NCBI GenBank assembly: GCA_021828225.1
Contig: JAKASH010000185.1
Coordinates: 1-6,365 of the forward strand
Origin: Acidobacteriota bacterium
GTDB lineage: Bacteria > Acidobacteriota > Terriglobia > UBA7540
Direction: 5' to 3'
DNA length: 6,365 bases
Shown: positions 1-6,238 of the stretch, piece by piece
Layout: every line of letters starts with the position of its first letter
How positions within the stretch are numbered: the stretch's first letter is position 1
The notes under the pieces: model-generated
Database searches by the model: none
What the model was told of the DNA's origin: nothing
The model's input: the letters and a program-made list of their open reading frames with translations, nothing else
Program-made: the position numbers and the translations under genes

Positions 1-503
1 GGGAGGACCTTTATTACCGGCTCAACGTTATTACCGTGAACCTGCCGCCGCTTCGCGATCGCAAGGAAGATATTCCGCTTCTCGTGGAACATTTCCTGGC
101 AAAGTATTGCAGCGAAAACGGGCGCGAGGGTTTGAAGTTTTCTCCGGAAGCCATGAAGCTCTTAATCGACCACGATTGGCCCGGCAACGTGCGCGAACTG
201 GAAAACGCCGTCGAGCGCGCAGTGGTGCTGGCTTCCGGACTTGTGATCGGGCCGGAAGCATTGCCGGAACAGGTGTTCGAAAATCGCCGGGACGGGACGC
301 CAGGTTACTTCGCTGAGCAGGGTGAAGATCGTTCGTTGTTCGAGATTGTTGAAGAGTTTGAACGCGAAGTCATTCTGGATATGCTCGCCCGCACCAACTG
401 GAGCCAGACCGACGCGGCCGACCGCTTCAAGATCCCCCTTTCTACATTGAATCAAAAAATCAAGCGCCTGAGAATCGACGTCAAGCAACACCGCAAAAGC
501 TGA
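1..503 (+). CDS. Sigma-54-dependent Fis-family transcriptional regulator (NtrC type), C-terminal part; 5' end outside window
   Basis: This is the C-terminal 166 residues of a bacterial enhancer-binding protein that uses ATP hydrolysis to remodel sigma-54 RNA polymerase. The frame is open to the left edge (first whole codon at base 3), so the apparent GTG start at 36 is internal: the upstream residues EDLYYRLNVITV are a conserved stretch of the AAA+ domain. The sequence continues with NLPPLRDRKEDIPLL and then WPGNVRELENAVERAVVL, the sensor-2 segment that closes the AAA+ module. After a variable linker comes a Fis-type helix-turn-helix of about 45 residues (FEREVILDMLARTNWSQTDAADRF, then IPLSTLNQKIKRLRI), and the stop is at 501-503. 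The N-terminal signalling domain (receiver, PAS or GAF) and the Walker and GAFTGA motifs lie outside the window, so the signal sensed and the target genes cannot be read. It converges on the CPBP gene across 46 bp. Confidence 0.95.
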   Translation, partial: EDLYYRLNVITVNLPPLRDRKEDIPLLVEHFLAKYCSENGREGLKFSPEAMKLLIDHDWPGNVRELENAVERAVVLASGLVIGPEALPEQVFENRRDGTPGYFAEQGEDRSLFEIVEEFEREVILDMLARTNWSQTDAADRFKIPLSTLNQKIKRLRIDVKQHRKS

Positions 504-549
504 CACGCCGGGGCTGCCGGTGGCCTGGACGGCCTTTGAAATATGTAGC

Positions 550-1389
550 CTAGTGAAATAGCAGGAAGCCCGCCGGCATCTTGCTGAAGTGCTGTGTCTG
601 CACAAACAGCAGGAGCATTAGAGTGCCGTTGTAAGCCAGATGGAGAACATAACTGGGAGTAACGGACCCCGTCGCGCCGCGCACAATCGAGAAGGTCAGC
701 CCGACAATCAGGATCATGATGACGTGATCCCAGGCGCCCCAGTATTCGGGAATGTGCAGCCCGGCAAACAGGAGCGCCGTGGACACCACGGCGAAAACGA
801 TGCCGCCGTGTTTCTCAAAGAAGGCGAACAGCAGGCCACGAAACAGCAACTCCTCCATGAACGGCGCAATGAAAACTGCGAACACCGCAATGGCGTAGGC
901 TGAGGCGGGAGAGTTGAACATCTTTTCGAGCGGGAAGCTCTTTTTCTCCGGCAGGAAAGGCGGGATCATCGTCACCACCAGCGAGAGCGCAGTGCCGGCC
1001 AGCAGAAAACGCACCACGTTGTGGGTTGACAGATTTTTCCATTTCAGCGCGCTCAGAAAGGAGGCCTTGTAGTAAAAGCGGACGAACAGGTAGATATAGG
1101 CGAACAGAAAGATATAGAAAATAAACTGCAGGGTCAGCAGGAAAACGACATTTCTCTGGAGTTTTTGGATGGGAGCGGACCAGTGGACGATGGGCGCAAG
1201 GACAACATATCCCATAAACACGATCAGGTTGGCGGCCACCAAAGCGACGGGAATAAAAAGGATAAAAATCAGAAGATCGCGGAGCCGCCATTGTTCCCGG
1301 GGCGGTTTGGGCGGTGGCTCGATGGGCGGTTGCGGAGCACCTGTGTTATTCGAAATCTCCTGCTGATCAGGATCCCATTGAAAAGTCAT
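550..1389 (-). CDS. CPBP family intramembrane (CAAX-like) metalloprotease
   Basis: This is a 279-residue polytopic membrane protein carrying the three CPBP/Abi signatures. Motif 1 is EELLFRG (E179, E180, R184), motif 2 is FAGLH (F208, H212) and motif 3 is HLAYN (H250, N254). In characterised relatives (CAAX prenyl protease Rce1 and bacterial CPBP proteases) these Glu and His residues form the intramembrane active site. All the expected residues are present, so an active enzyme is likely, but the substrate is unknown. The N-terminus is hydrophilic with a proline-rich tract (residues about 18-33, QPPIEPPPKPP). Hydrophobic segments follow at about 38-68, 80-105, 127-145, 165-178, 185-210, 222-236 and 248-264. 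The ATG at 1389 overlaps the upstream stop by 4 bp (ATGA). An AGGGA Shine-Dalgarno at 1396-1400, inside the upstream gene, sits 6 nt before it. Bacterial members are linked to bacteriocin immunity, peptide maturation or envelope processes, but nothing here selects among these. Confidence 0.92.
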   Translation of the reverse strand: MTFQWDPDQQEISNNTGAPQPPIEPPPKPPREQWRLRDLLIFILFIPVALVAANLIVFMGYVVLAPIVHWSAPIQKLQRNVVFLLTLQFIFYIFLFAYIYLFVRFYYKASFLSALKWKNLSTHNVVRFLLAGTALSLVVTMIPPFLPEKKSFPLEKMFNSPASAYAIAVFAVFIAPFMEELLFRGLLFAFFEKHGGIVFAVVSTALLFAGLHIPEYWGAWDHVIMILIVGLTFSIVRGATGSVTPSYVLHLAYNGTLMLLLFVQTQHFSKMPAGFLLFH

Positions 1390-2378
1390 TGGTTTTCCCT
1401 GCGTTCAGCCAAAGCCGCAGCGAGTAAAGGGATCATCAACTCATGGTGGCCCGTCAAGGCGTAACCGTGGCTCGTGTTACGACCCCGTGCATTCCCTGCT
1501 GCCGTTGGCCTTAGAAGTACGTTCTGTATCGGTCGATAATGCTGGATGAAATCCATGTTGACGGTCGTGATGGCGCTTGGAGCACGGCGAAGATTGGCGG
1601 CCAGGCTGAAGCACTTGAGAAAGACTTCCGGCAATATCACAGCGGAACCTACGTTCAAATAAACTCCACCGCCATCCATCGCCTGGACGATCGAGGCGAG
1701 CAGCCGGAAATCGCGATAAGTCGCCGCGCCCAAAGCCCGGGGATCGGTCGAGGGATGGCAATGGATGATGTCCGTGCCCACGGCCTCGTGGACGGTGAGC
1801 GGAATGTTCTGCCGGTAGGCATTTGCGAGGATGCTGTAGCGACGGCAAGGAACCTGCCTGGAGGGAAGAGTCTTGGCAAGAAGCCGGCCGGCGGATTCAC
1901 CCACGCCCAATTCTTCCCGGTCGCCTTCCGCGATGGCTTTGTTGAGCAACAGACCCGTTTCTTCTGCCATTCCGAATTGTCCGCGGCCGAGCTGTGCCGG
2001 CACATCTTCCGAAGTTGTGCCCGCCAGCGCTATTTCAAAGTCATGAATCATTGCCGCGCCGTTCATTGCCACCGCGGTTACAAAACCGCGTTTCATCAAG
2101 TCAATGAGGACAGGAGCCAGCCCGACTTTGATGACATGGCCGCCCAGCCCCCAGATGATCGGCTTTTCCTTTTGCCGGGCGCGCTTGATCGCCTCCAGAA
2201 CCGCGCGAAAGCTTTCACCCGCCAGAATCCCTGGAAGCGTTTCAACCCATTCGCGTACCGAAGCGTTGGGGCGGGGAAGACGCGCAAACTCTTTCACCGA
2301 AACCTTGCTGGGGCGCGAGCGAAGCGGGAAGGTCTGAACGTGATCTAGTCCCAGGGGTTTAAATCGGTATACGCTCAT
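1386..2378 (-). CDS. Conserved uncharacterised protein, possibly deoxyhypusine synthase-like (NAD-binding type fold)
   Basis: This 330-residue soluble protein has no signal peptide or membrane segment. Its well-formed conserved-looking blocks are GLGGHVIKVGLAPVLIDLM (77-95), AMNGAAMIHDFEIALAGTTS (104-123), QFGMAEETG (134-142), TDIIHCHPSTD (202-212), GGGVYLNVGSAVILPEVFLK (236-255), MDFIQHYRP (275-283) and ALTGHHELMIPLLAAAL (307-323). The glycine-rich turn followed by a block resembling TTGAN-x-HDL-x-EAL recalls deoxyhypusine synthase-like proteins, which carry an NAD-binding Rossmann-like core. I remember similar unannotated proteins in several bacterial phyla, but I cannot align them here. 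I do not see a clear counterpart of the catalytic-lysine segment of true deoxyhypusine synthase, and bacteria lack the eIF5A substrate, so the activity should be regarded as unknown. The ATG at 2378 lies 8 bp after the uvrA stop with no strong Shine-Dalgarno, consistent with translational coupling. The gene's 3' end overlaps the CPBP start. The gene call is firm and the function is not. Confidence 0.9.
   Translation of the reverse strand: MSVYRFKPLGLDHVQTFPLRSRPSKVSVKEFARLPRPNASVREWVETLPGILAGESFRAVLEAIKRARQKEKPIIWGLGGHVIKVGLAPVLIDLMKRGFVTAVAMNGAAMIHDFEIALAGTTSEDVPAQLGRGQFGMAEETGLLLNKAIAEGDREELGVGESAGRLLAKTLPSRQVPCRRYSILANAYRQNIPLTVHEAVGTDIIHCHPSTDPRALGAATYRDFRLLASIVQAMDGGGVYLNVGSAVILPEVFLKCFSLAANLRRAPSAITTVNMDFIQHYRPIQNVLLRPTAAGNARGRNTSHGYALTGHHELMIPLLAAALAERRENQ
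1396..1400 (-). promoter_or_regulatory. Ribosome binding site of the CPBP protease gene inside the upstream ORF
   Basis: AGGGA on the minus strand is embedded in the last codons of the preceding gene, 6 nt before the ATG at 1389. Stop and start overlap as ATGA, so the same ribosome or a reinitiating one can translate the protease. This is a typical coupled arrangement. Confidence 0.6.
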
Positions 2379-2386
2379 GGATTTTT

Positions 2387-5230
2387 CTAGCGATCCAGCG
2401 ACAGAGCTTCCACGCTGGAAGAGGATCGAGGGTGTTGGCTCAGGACGGAAGCTAACGCCTGGCCGGTGAACGACTTTTTAACGCACGCGACCTCTTCCGG
2501 TGTTCCTTGTGCGACAATGCGGCCGCCAGCCTCCCCGCCCTCGGGCCCCAAATCAATAATCCAGTCGGCCTGCTTGATCACGTCGAGGTGGTGCTCGATG
2601 ATGATGACTGTGTTGCCCAAATCTGTCAAGCGATTCAGGACCTCGAGCAACTGCTTCACATCGTCGAAATGCAGGCCGGTGGTGGGCTCGTCGAGAAGGT
2701 AAAGTGTGCGGCCAGTCTGGCGGCGGCTGAGTTCGCGGGCCAGCTTAATGCGCTGGGCTTCGCCGCCGGAAAGCGTGGTGGCCGCCTGGCCCAGGTGAAT
2801 GTAACCGAGCCCGACATCTTCCAGCGTCTGCAACTTTTGCCGGATCTGCGGAATATTCTCAGTGATAGGCAGGGCTTCCGTGACGGTCGAGTCCAGGAGG
2901 TCGGCAATCGAGTAACCCTTGTACTTCACGGCCAGCGTTTCCGCATTGTAGCGGCGGCCGTTGCAGACCTCGCAGGTGACGTAGACATCGGGAAGGAAAT
3001 TCATCTCGATGCGCCGCATGCCTTCACCCTGGCAGGCTTCACAGCGCCCTCCTTTGACGTTGAAGCTGAAGCGGCCGGCGCGATATCCGCGCTCGCGGGA
3101 TTCCGCCAGCATGGCGAAAAGCTCGCGAATTGGCGTGAAGACGCCGGTATAGGTTGCGGGGTTTGAGCGCGGCGTGCGGCCGATGGGCGACTGGTCGATC
3201 TCAATGACCTTGTCAATATGCTCCATGCCTTCAATCGCGCGATGCGGGCCGGGCTCTTCAATCGCACGGTAAAGCTTCTTAGCCAGCGCCCTGTGAAGGA
3301 TGTCGTTGACCAGGGTGGACTTGCCTGACCCGGATACACCGGTCACCACCACCAGCAGGCCCAGCGGAAACTTGACATCAATGCTTTTCAGATTGTTGGC
3401 ATGCGCTCCCAGCACGGAGAGGAATTTCCCGTTCGGAGTGCGCCTCATTTCAGGAATCGGAATGTGACGGCGCCCGGAAAGGTATTGGCCCGTCAAAGAA
3501 CTCTCACAGGCAGCCACCGTTTCCGGCGGGCCGCAGGCGACCAGGTAGCCTCCGTGCCGGCCGGCGCCGGGACCCAGGTCAATCACATAATCGGCGCGAC
3601 GGATGGTTTCCTCATCGTGCTCGACCACAAGGACGGTGTTGCCCATGTCCCGCAGCCGCTCGAGGGTTCCCAGCAGCCGCTGGTTGTCGCGGGGATGCAG
3701 GCCGATGCTCGGCTCGTCCAGCACATAGAGAACGCCGCGCAGCTTGGAACCGATCTGCGTGGCCAGGCGGACGCGCTGGCTTTCACCACTCGAAAGTGTG
3801 GCTGCGGAACGGTCGAGGCTCAGATAGCCCAGCCCCACCGTGCTCAGGAATTCCAGCCGGGCGGCAATCTCGTTCAGGATGCGGCGCGCCAGCAGCTCTT
3901 CGCGTTCATTCAGCTTGATGCGGCTGATCGCGTTCCGGGCTTCTCCCACCGGCAGGGCAGTGAAATCAGAGATCGAAAGATGGGCAACCGTAACGGCCAG
4001 GCTTCCCGGCCGCAGGCGTTTGCCTCCGCATTGCGGGCAGGGCATCGCGGACGTGTAACGCTCGTACCATTCGCGATAGCTTTCGGATTCCGTATCCTTG
4101 TACCACCGCTCGAGCAGGGGAATGATGCCTGCAAAGCCGGCACCACGCCGCGAACCCGTGGGATGCTTCCCGTAGAGAATCAGTTTCTGGGTCCCGGCGG
4201 GGAATTTTTCAAAGGGCGTCTTCAGATCAAAACCAGCCTGCTCGGCCAGGCGAGCCAGGCTTCGCTGCAGGAATCGCGAGCCCGAACCCGGGCCCAGTCC
4301 CCCGGCAAACAGTGGCCGGGACCAGTCCACCACAACTTTGCCCGGATCAAACGCGAAGTGGCTGCCCAGGCCCCGGCAGGCTTCACACGCGCCATAAGGG
4401 CTGTTGAAGGAAAAGGACCGCGGTTCGAGCGCCGGAATATTGATGCCGCAATGGACGCAAGCCCATTCCTGGGAATAGAGATGCTCTTCGCCGTTCACGA
4501 CCGAGACCTCAACAATGCCCTTCGCCAGCTTCATGGCCGTCTCGATGGAGGCGGTAAGCCGGCTTTCAATTCCGGGCTTGACGAGCAGCCGGTCCACCAG
4601 AACCTCAATCGTGTGATTCCGCCTCCGGTCCAGGCGAATCTCTTCGTCCAGTTGGCGCAATTGCCCATCGACGCGCACCCGGACGAATCCTTCACGGCTC
4701 AACTGGTCGAAGAGATTGCGGAACTCGCCTTTCCTGCCGCGGACCACGGGCGCGAGGATCATGATGCGCGGGCTTCCGTCTTTGCCGGGCTCTTCATTCT
4801 GGAGGCCCATGATCGAGGCCACGATCTGCTCCGTGGTCTGGCGGGAAATGGGCCGCCCGCATTGAGGGCAGTGCGGAATGCCGATGGTTGCGTAAAGCAA
4901 GCGCAGGTAATCGTAGATTTCGGTGATCGTGCCGACGGTCGAGCGGGGGCTGCGGCTGGTGGTCTTCTGCTCAATGGAGATGGCCGGGCTCAGCCCTTCA
5001 ACGGCATCGACGTCCGGCCGCTGCAACTGGTCGAGAAACTGGCGCGCATAAGCGGACAGCGTCTGTGCGTAACGCCGCTGGCCCTCGGCGTAGATGATGT
5101 CGAAGGCAAGGCTCGACTTTCCTGAGCCGCTCAACCCCGTGACCACGGTAAACCGGTTGCGCGGGATCGTGACATCAATGTTGCGGAGGTTGTGCTGGCG
5201 CGCTCCCCGAACTGTAATCTGCTTCAGCAT
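2387..5230 (-). CDS. uvrA: Excinuclease ABC subunit UvrA
   Basis: This is the damage-recognition ATPase of nucleotide excision repair, which dimerises and loads UvrB onto lesions in the cytoplasm. It is 947 residues from the ATG at 5230, close to E. coli UvrA (940). It has two ABC modules: Walker [10 protein letters not shown] (32-40) with signature LSSGESQ (479-485) and Walker [12 protein letters not shown] (502-511), then GVSGSGKST (631-639), LSGGEAQ (820-826) and [12 protein letters not shown] (843-854). Zinc-binding cysteine quartets are C258/C261/C282/C285 and C730/C733/C753/C756. Further CPQC pairs lie near 121-124 and 398-401. Nothing essential is missing and there is no frameshift. 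The frame also opens at a TTG (5272), but family members start about here ([18 protein letters not shown]) and GAGAGG at 5241-5246 lies 10 nt upstream of this ATG. The proposed promoter also puts transcription initiation near 5272. It is the first gene of a three-gene leftward operon. No LexA box was recognised. Confidence 0.98.
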   Translation of the reverse strand: MLKQITVRGARQHNLRNIDVTIPRNRFTVVTGLSGSGKSSLAFDIIYAEGQRRYAQTLSAYARQFLDQLQRPDVDAVEGLSPAISIEQKTTSRSPRSTVGTITEIYDYLRLLYATIGIPHCPQCGRPISRQTTEQIVASIMGLQNEEPGKDGSPRIMILAPVVRGRKGEFRNLFDQLSREGFVRVRVDGQLRQLDEEIRLDRRRNHTIEVLVDRLLVKPGIESRLTASIETAMKLAKGIVEVSVVNGEEHLYSQEWACVHCGINIPALEPRSFSFNSPYGACEACRGLGSHFAFDPGKVVVDWSRPLFAGGLGPGSGSRFLQRSLARLAEQAGFDLKTPFEKFPAGTQKLILYGKHPTGSRRGAGFAGIIPLLERWYKDTESESYREWYERYTSAMPCPQCGGKRLRPGSLAVTVAHLSISDFTALPVGEARNAISRIKLNEREELLARRILNEIAARLEFLSTVGLGYLSLDRSAATLSSGESQRVRLATQIGSKLRGVLYVLDEPSIGLHPRDNQRLLGTLERLRDMGNTVLVVEHDEETIRRADYVIDLGPGAGRHGGYLVACGPPETVAACESSLTGQYLSGRRHIPIPEMRRTPNGKFLSVLGAHANNLKSIDVKFPLGLLVVVTGVSGSGKSTLVNDILHRALAKKLYRAIEEPGPHRAIEGMEHIDKVIEIDQSPIGRTPRSNPATYTGVFTPIRELFAMLAESRERGYRAGRFSFNVKGGRCEACQGEGMRRIEMNFLPDVYVTCEVCNGRRYNAETLAVKYKGYSIADLLDSTVTEALPITENIPQIRQKLQTLEDVGLGYIHLGQAATTLSGGEAQRIKLARELSRRQTGRTLYLLDEPTTGLHFDDVKQLLEVLNRLTDLGNTVIIIEHHLDVIKQADWIIDLGPEGGEAGGRIVAQGTPEEVACVKKSFTGQALASVLSQHPRSSSSVEALSLDR

Positions 5231-5240
5231 GCTGACACTG

Positions 5241-5246
5241 CCTCTC
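5241..5246 (-). promoter_or_regulatory. Ribosome binding site deciding the uvrA start
   Basis: GAGAGG on the minus strand lies 10 nt upstream of the ATG at 5230. The alternative TTG at 5272 has no comparable purine tract at the right distance and falls at the predicted transcription start. This supports a UvrA of 947 residues, not 961. Confidence 0.6.
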
Positions 5247-5278
5247 AGCCGCTTCACGCAGGCTAAGGGCAATTTACC

Positions 5279-5308
5279 ATCTTAAAACCCGCCTTATAGA
5301 GCCGTCAA
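5279..5308 (-). promoter_or_regulatory. Putative sigma-70-type promoter of the uvrA operon
   Basis: On the minus strand TTGACG (5303-5308) matches the -35 consensus at 5 of 6 positions. It is followed by 18 bp and TAAGAT (5279-5284), which matches the -10 at 4 of 6. Initiation would be expected near 5272, giving an untranslated leader of about 40 nt before the uvrA ATG at 5230. Position and orientation fit transcription of uvrA and the two tightly linked genes downstream. No operator-like palindrome overlaps it. Evidence is by consensus matching only. Confidence 0.5.
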
Positions 5309-5337
5309 GAAGGGTGGTAATGGCTCATTTTGGTTTT

Positions 5338-5396
5338 GTAGCGCCGAGCTTTAGCCCGGCACAGCCCCAAAATGCCGACCTGAAGGCCGGCGCTAC
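5338..5396. repeat. Dispersed palindromic repeat, GTAGCGCCG-armed two-hairpin element
   Basis: Nine-base perfect inverted arms, GTAGCGCCG (5338-5346) and CGGCGCTAC (5388-5396), enclose 41 bases. Inside the element GCCG/CGGC pairs flank AGCTTTAG-like text (5343-5360) and a second GCCG-to-CGGC hairpin lies at 5374-5391, so a branched two-stem structure is possible. Elements with the theme TTTGTAGCGCCG...CGGCGCTAC are familiar to me as dispersed intergenic repeats in some GC-rich soil bacteria. Only one copy is in the window, so dispersal is inferred. It lies just upstream of the uvrA promoter, and no transposase is associated. Confidence 0.6.
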
Positions 5397-5410
5397 GGCA
5401 AACTGAGTCA

Positions 5411-5563
5411 CTACCAGAACGGCCGGAGCGGGATCGGGGCAGGGCGATAAGCAGGCAAGAAATCCCTGGGACCGTTGGCCGGATTGAGCTGTTCGGGTTC
5501 CGGAGGATATTTCCCGGCCGCTCCGCCGGGCCGGTCCTCAGGCGGGGTGCCCGGGCAGGCCAT
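5411..5563 (-). CDS. Doubtful 50-residue proline-rich small ORF
   Basis: From ATG at 5563 to TAG at 5411 the minus strand encodes 50 residues, about 15 of them proline. The C-terminal half (KYPPEPEQLNPANGPRDFL, then YRPAPIPLRPFW) reads more like natural protein than the other frames in this intergenic region. An in-frame TAG occurs two codons before the ATG, so it cannot extend upstream, and the nearest AGGA is about 20 nt away, too far for a normal Shine-Dalgarno. It could be a short orphan gene, the decayed tail of a lost gene, or chance in GC-rich DNA. I do not recognise the sequence. Confidence 0.18.
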   Translation of the reverse strand: MACPGTPPEDRPGGAAGKYPPEPEQLNPANGPRDFLPAYRPAPIPLRPFW

Positions 5564-5598
5564 AGGCTAGCCGTGTGTTGATTCCTGCTGAGAGCCGT

Positions 5599-5799
5599 TT
5601 TCCGGTTCGTTTCCGGTTCGTTTTTTTGCGATCCTTTATTTTCAACAAAATGGCCCGCTTTGTTTTCCGGTTCGTTTTCGGTTCGTTTTTTCTGCACTTC
5701 TTTTATTTTCAGCAACATCGGTAGGTTCGTTTCCGCTTCGTTTCCGGTTCGTTTTTTCGGCTAATCGTGTGTTTTCAATAACTTCCCCGGTTCGTTTTT
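5599..5799. repeat. Nested tandem repeat: 11-bp GGTTCG units grouped in a ~66-bp higher-order period
   Basis: GGTTCG occurs at 5604, 5615, 5669, 5680, 5724, 5746 and 5789, with a one-base variant GCTTCG at 5735. Within a group neighbours are exactly 11 bp apart (TTTCCGGTTCG). Groups end in a run of 5-7 T and are followed by a second conserved block: ATTTTCAACAA (5638-5648), ATTTTCAGCAA (5705-5715) and GTTTTCAATAA (5771-5781). Both the last-unit positions (5615, 5680, 5746) and the TTTTCA blocks (5638, 5705, 5771) recur every 65-67 bp, giving three higher-order units plus a short terminal one. The tract is far more AT-rich than its flanks. Because 11 and 65 are not multiples of three, a coding explanation is unlikely. 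Confidence 0.85.
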
Positions 5800-5800
5800 C

Positions 5801-5820
5801 AAAAAAAGAATTCTTTTTTT
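5801..5820. repeat. Perfect 20-bp AT palindrome
   Basis: Seven A, then GAATTC, then seven T form an uninterrupted 20-bp palindrome directly bordering the GGTTCG array. As RNA it gives only A-U pairs at the base of the stem and ends in a U run on either strand, so it is at best a weak bidirectional terminator. As DNA it is a bent, easily melted tract. Confidence 0.7.
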
Positions 5821-5949
5821 CTTTTCTGTTTTTTCGCCTTTCAAAAGCTATCATGCTGTTGTTAAACGACTTGGCAGCATTTTAGCGTCTCAATAAGCGA
5901 CTTTGTCTTCGACTCGACCTTTCCCATGTAGCCATTTTTGCATTTGTAG

Positions 5950-5975
5950 CGCAACGTTCGCCTTGCACCGTTGCG
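5950..5975. repeat. Inverted repeat CGCAACG/CGTTGCG
   Basis: Arms CGCAACG (5950-5956) and CGTTGCG (5969-5975) pair over 7 bp with a 12-base loop. The left arm is preceded by TTTGTAG (5944 onward), the same lead-in as the repeat at 5338, which suggests a relative or decayed copy of that dispersed family. Confidence 0.45.
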
Positions 5976-6000
5976 GGTTTCCCTTAGCGGCCAAGAAAAA

Positions 6001-6044
6001 GCCGCAGGGCCGTAGAGCGGGTCCTGCGTTACACTCGCTGCGGC
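6001..6044. repeat. Inverted repeat GCCGCAG/CTGCGGC with alternative inner pairing
   Basis: GCCGCAG (6001-6007) pairs with CTGCGGC (6038-6044). Alternatively CGCAGG (6003-6008) pairs with CCTGCG (6023-6028). The two pairings are mutually exclusive, so the stretch can fold in two ways. A related CGCAGG-CCTGCG palindrome without a loop occurs at 6124-6135. Confidence 0.4.
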
Positions 6045-6052
6045 ACGGTTGA

Positions 6053-6108
6053 TTGTAGGGGCGGGCACAAGGCCCGCCCTTGGGCCCCCACAAGAGCCGC
6101 CCCTACAA
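6053..6108. repeat. Dispersed palindromic repeat, TTGTAGGGGCGG-armed element
   Basis: Twelve-base perfect arms, TTGTAGGGGCGG (6053-6064) and CCGCCCCTACAA (6097-6108), enclose a strong inner hairpin, GGGCGGGC (6059-6066) with GCCCGCCC (6072-6079) and a 5-base loop. The inner and outer arms overlap, so the two folds compete. Similar GTAGGGGCGGGC...CCCCTAC elements are known to me as intergenic dispersed repeats in several bacterial groups. It shares the TTGTAG...CTAC frame with the repeat at 5338-5396. Confidence 0.6.
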
Positions 6109-6123
6109 AACCCGGGAAAGAGC

Positions 6124-6135
6124 CGCAGGCCTGCG
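6124..6135. repeat. Perfect 12-bp palindrome CGCAGGCCTGCG
   Basis: This is a loopless palindrome between the GC-rich repeat and the leftward promoter. Its half-site CGCAGG also occurs at 6003-6008. It lies within roughly 20-30 bases downstream of the predicted start of the promoter at 6161-6189, so it could be an operator or simply another repeat fragment. Confidence 0.35.
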
Positions 6136-6160
6136 CAGGGCGTGGGCCAAGCCAGTAAAA

Positions 6161-6189
6161 AGACTAGCACAGTAGCGTAGAATTGTCAA
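6161..6189 (-). promoter_or_regulatory. Strong leftward sigma-70-type promoter with no recognised gene directly downstream
   Basis: On the minus strand a perfect TTGACA (6184-6189) is followed by 17 bp and TAGTCT (6161-6166). The -10 matches at 3 of 6 positions including the key first, second and last, and is preceded by TG one base upstream, an extended -10. A T-rich initial transcribed region follows. Transcription from about 6154 would run through the repeat-rich tract toward uvrA, about 0.9 kb away. It could drive an untranslated RNA, provide a second long-leader uvrA transcript, or be the remnant of a lost gene's promoter. Confidence 0.5.
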
Positions 6190-6213
6190 GAGAAAAATTT
6201 TGCCGCGTGGCGA

Positions 6214-6238
6214 GGGGGCCTTTGCTCCGGTGGCGCCC
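6214..6238 (-). terminator. Possible weak hairpin after the truncated right-edge gene
   Basis: On the minus strand GGGCGCC (6232-6238) can pair with GGCCCCC (6214-6220) with one mismatch and an 11-base loop, starting 1 nt after the TAA. The T run (AAAATTTTT region near 6194-6202) is too far from the stem for a textbook intrinsic terminator, so this is tentative. Confidence 0.25.

Noticed and set aside
522..537. GGCC-TGGAC-GGCC-TTT hairpin between the convergent genes
   Set aside because: A four-pair stem and three T bases are insufficient for an intrinsic terminator, although the position would be right.
1539..2348. 269-codon plus-strand frame
   Set aside because: It is a shadow of the 330-residue minus-strand gene, whose translation has strong conserved-looking motifs and operon-consistent ends. 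The plus frame has none.
3401..5125. 574-codon open frame on the plus strand antisense to uvrA
   Set aside because: It lies wholly within a textbook-complete uvrA on the other strand. Long antisense frames are expected in GC-rich coding DNA, and the translation shows no recognisable domain.
5231..5272. Upstream TTG start adding 14 residues to UvrA
   Set aside because: The added residues do not fit the UvrA N-terminus, there is no ribosome binding site for it, and the predicted transcription start is at about the same position.
5599..5799. CRISPR array or iteron-type replication origin
   Set aside because: The intervals between repeats are themselves conserved (TTTTCA blocks), unlike unique CRISPR spacers, and the repeats are too short and variable. 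No DnaA boxes, cas genes or replication initiator gene are present.
5305..5854. Minus-strand frames of 137 and 70 codons across the array
   Set aside because: The translations are repeat-derived (NEPENEP, NRKRTG). The same 11-bp unit is read in different frames along the tract, so frame is not maintained as a real gene would require.
5853..5880. ATGCTG...CAGCAT hairpin followed by TTTT
   Set aside because: It has only six base pairs around a 16-base loop, too weak to call a terminator.
6038..6056. Sigma-54 (-24/-12) promoter suggested by GGCACGGTTG
   Set aside because: The -12 TTGC element is not present at the required spacing. The GGCACG resemblance is accidental and lies in a repeat.
5862..6170. 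Minus-strand 102-codon frame
   Set aside because: Its start lies inside the predicted promoter and most of it translates the dispersed inverted repeats.
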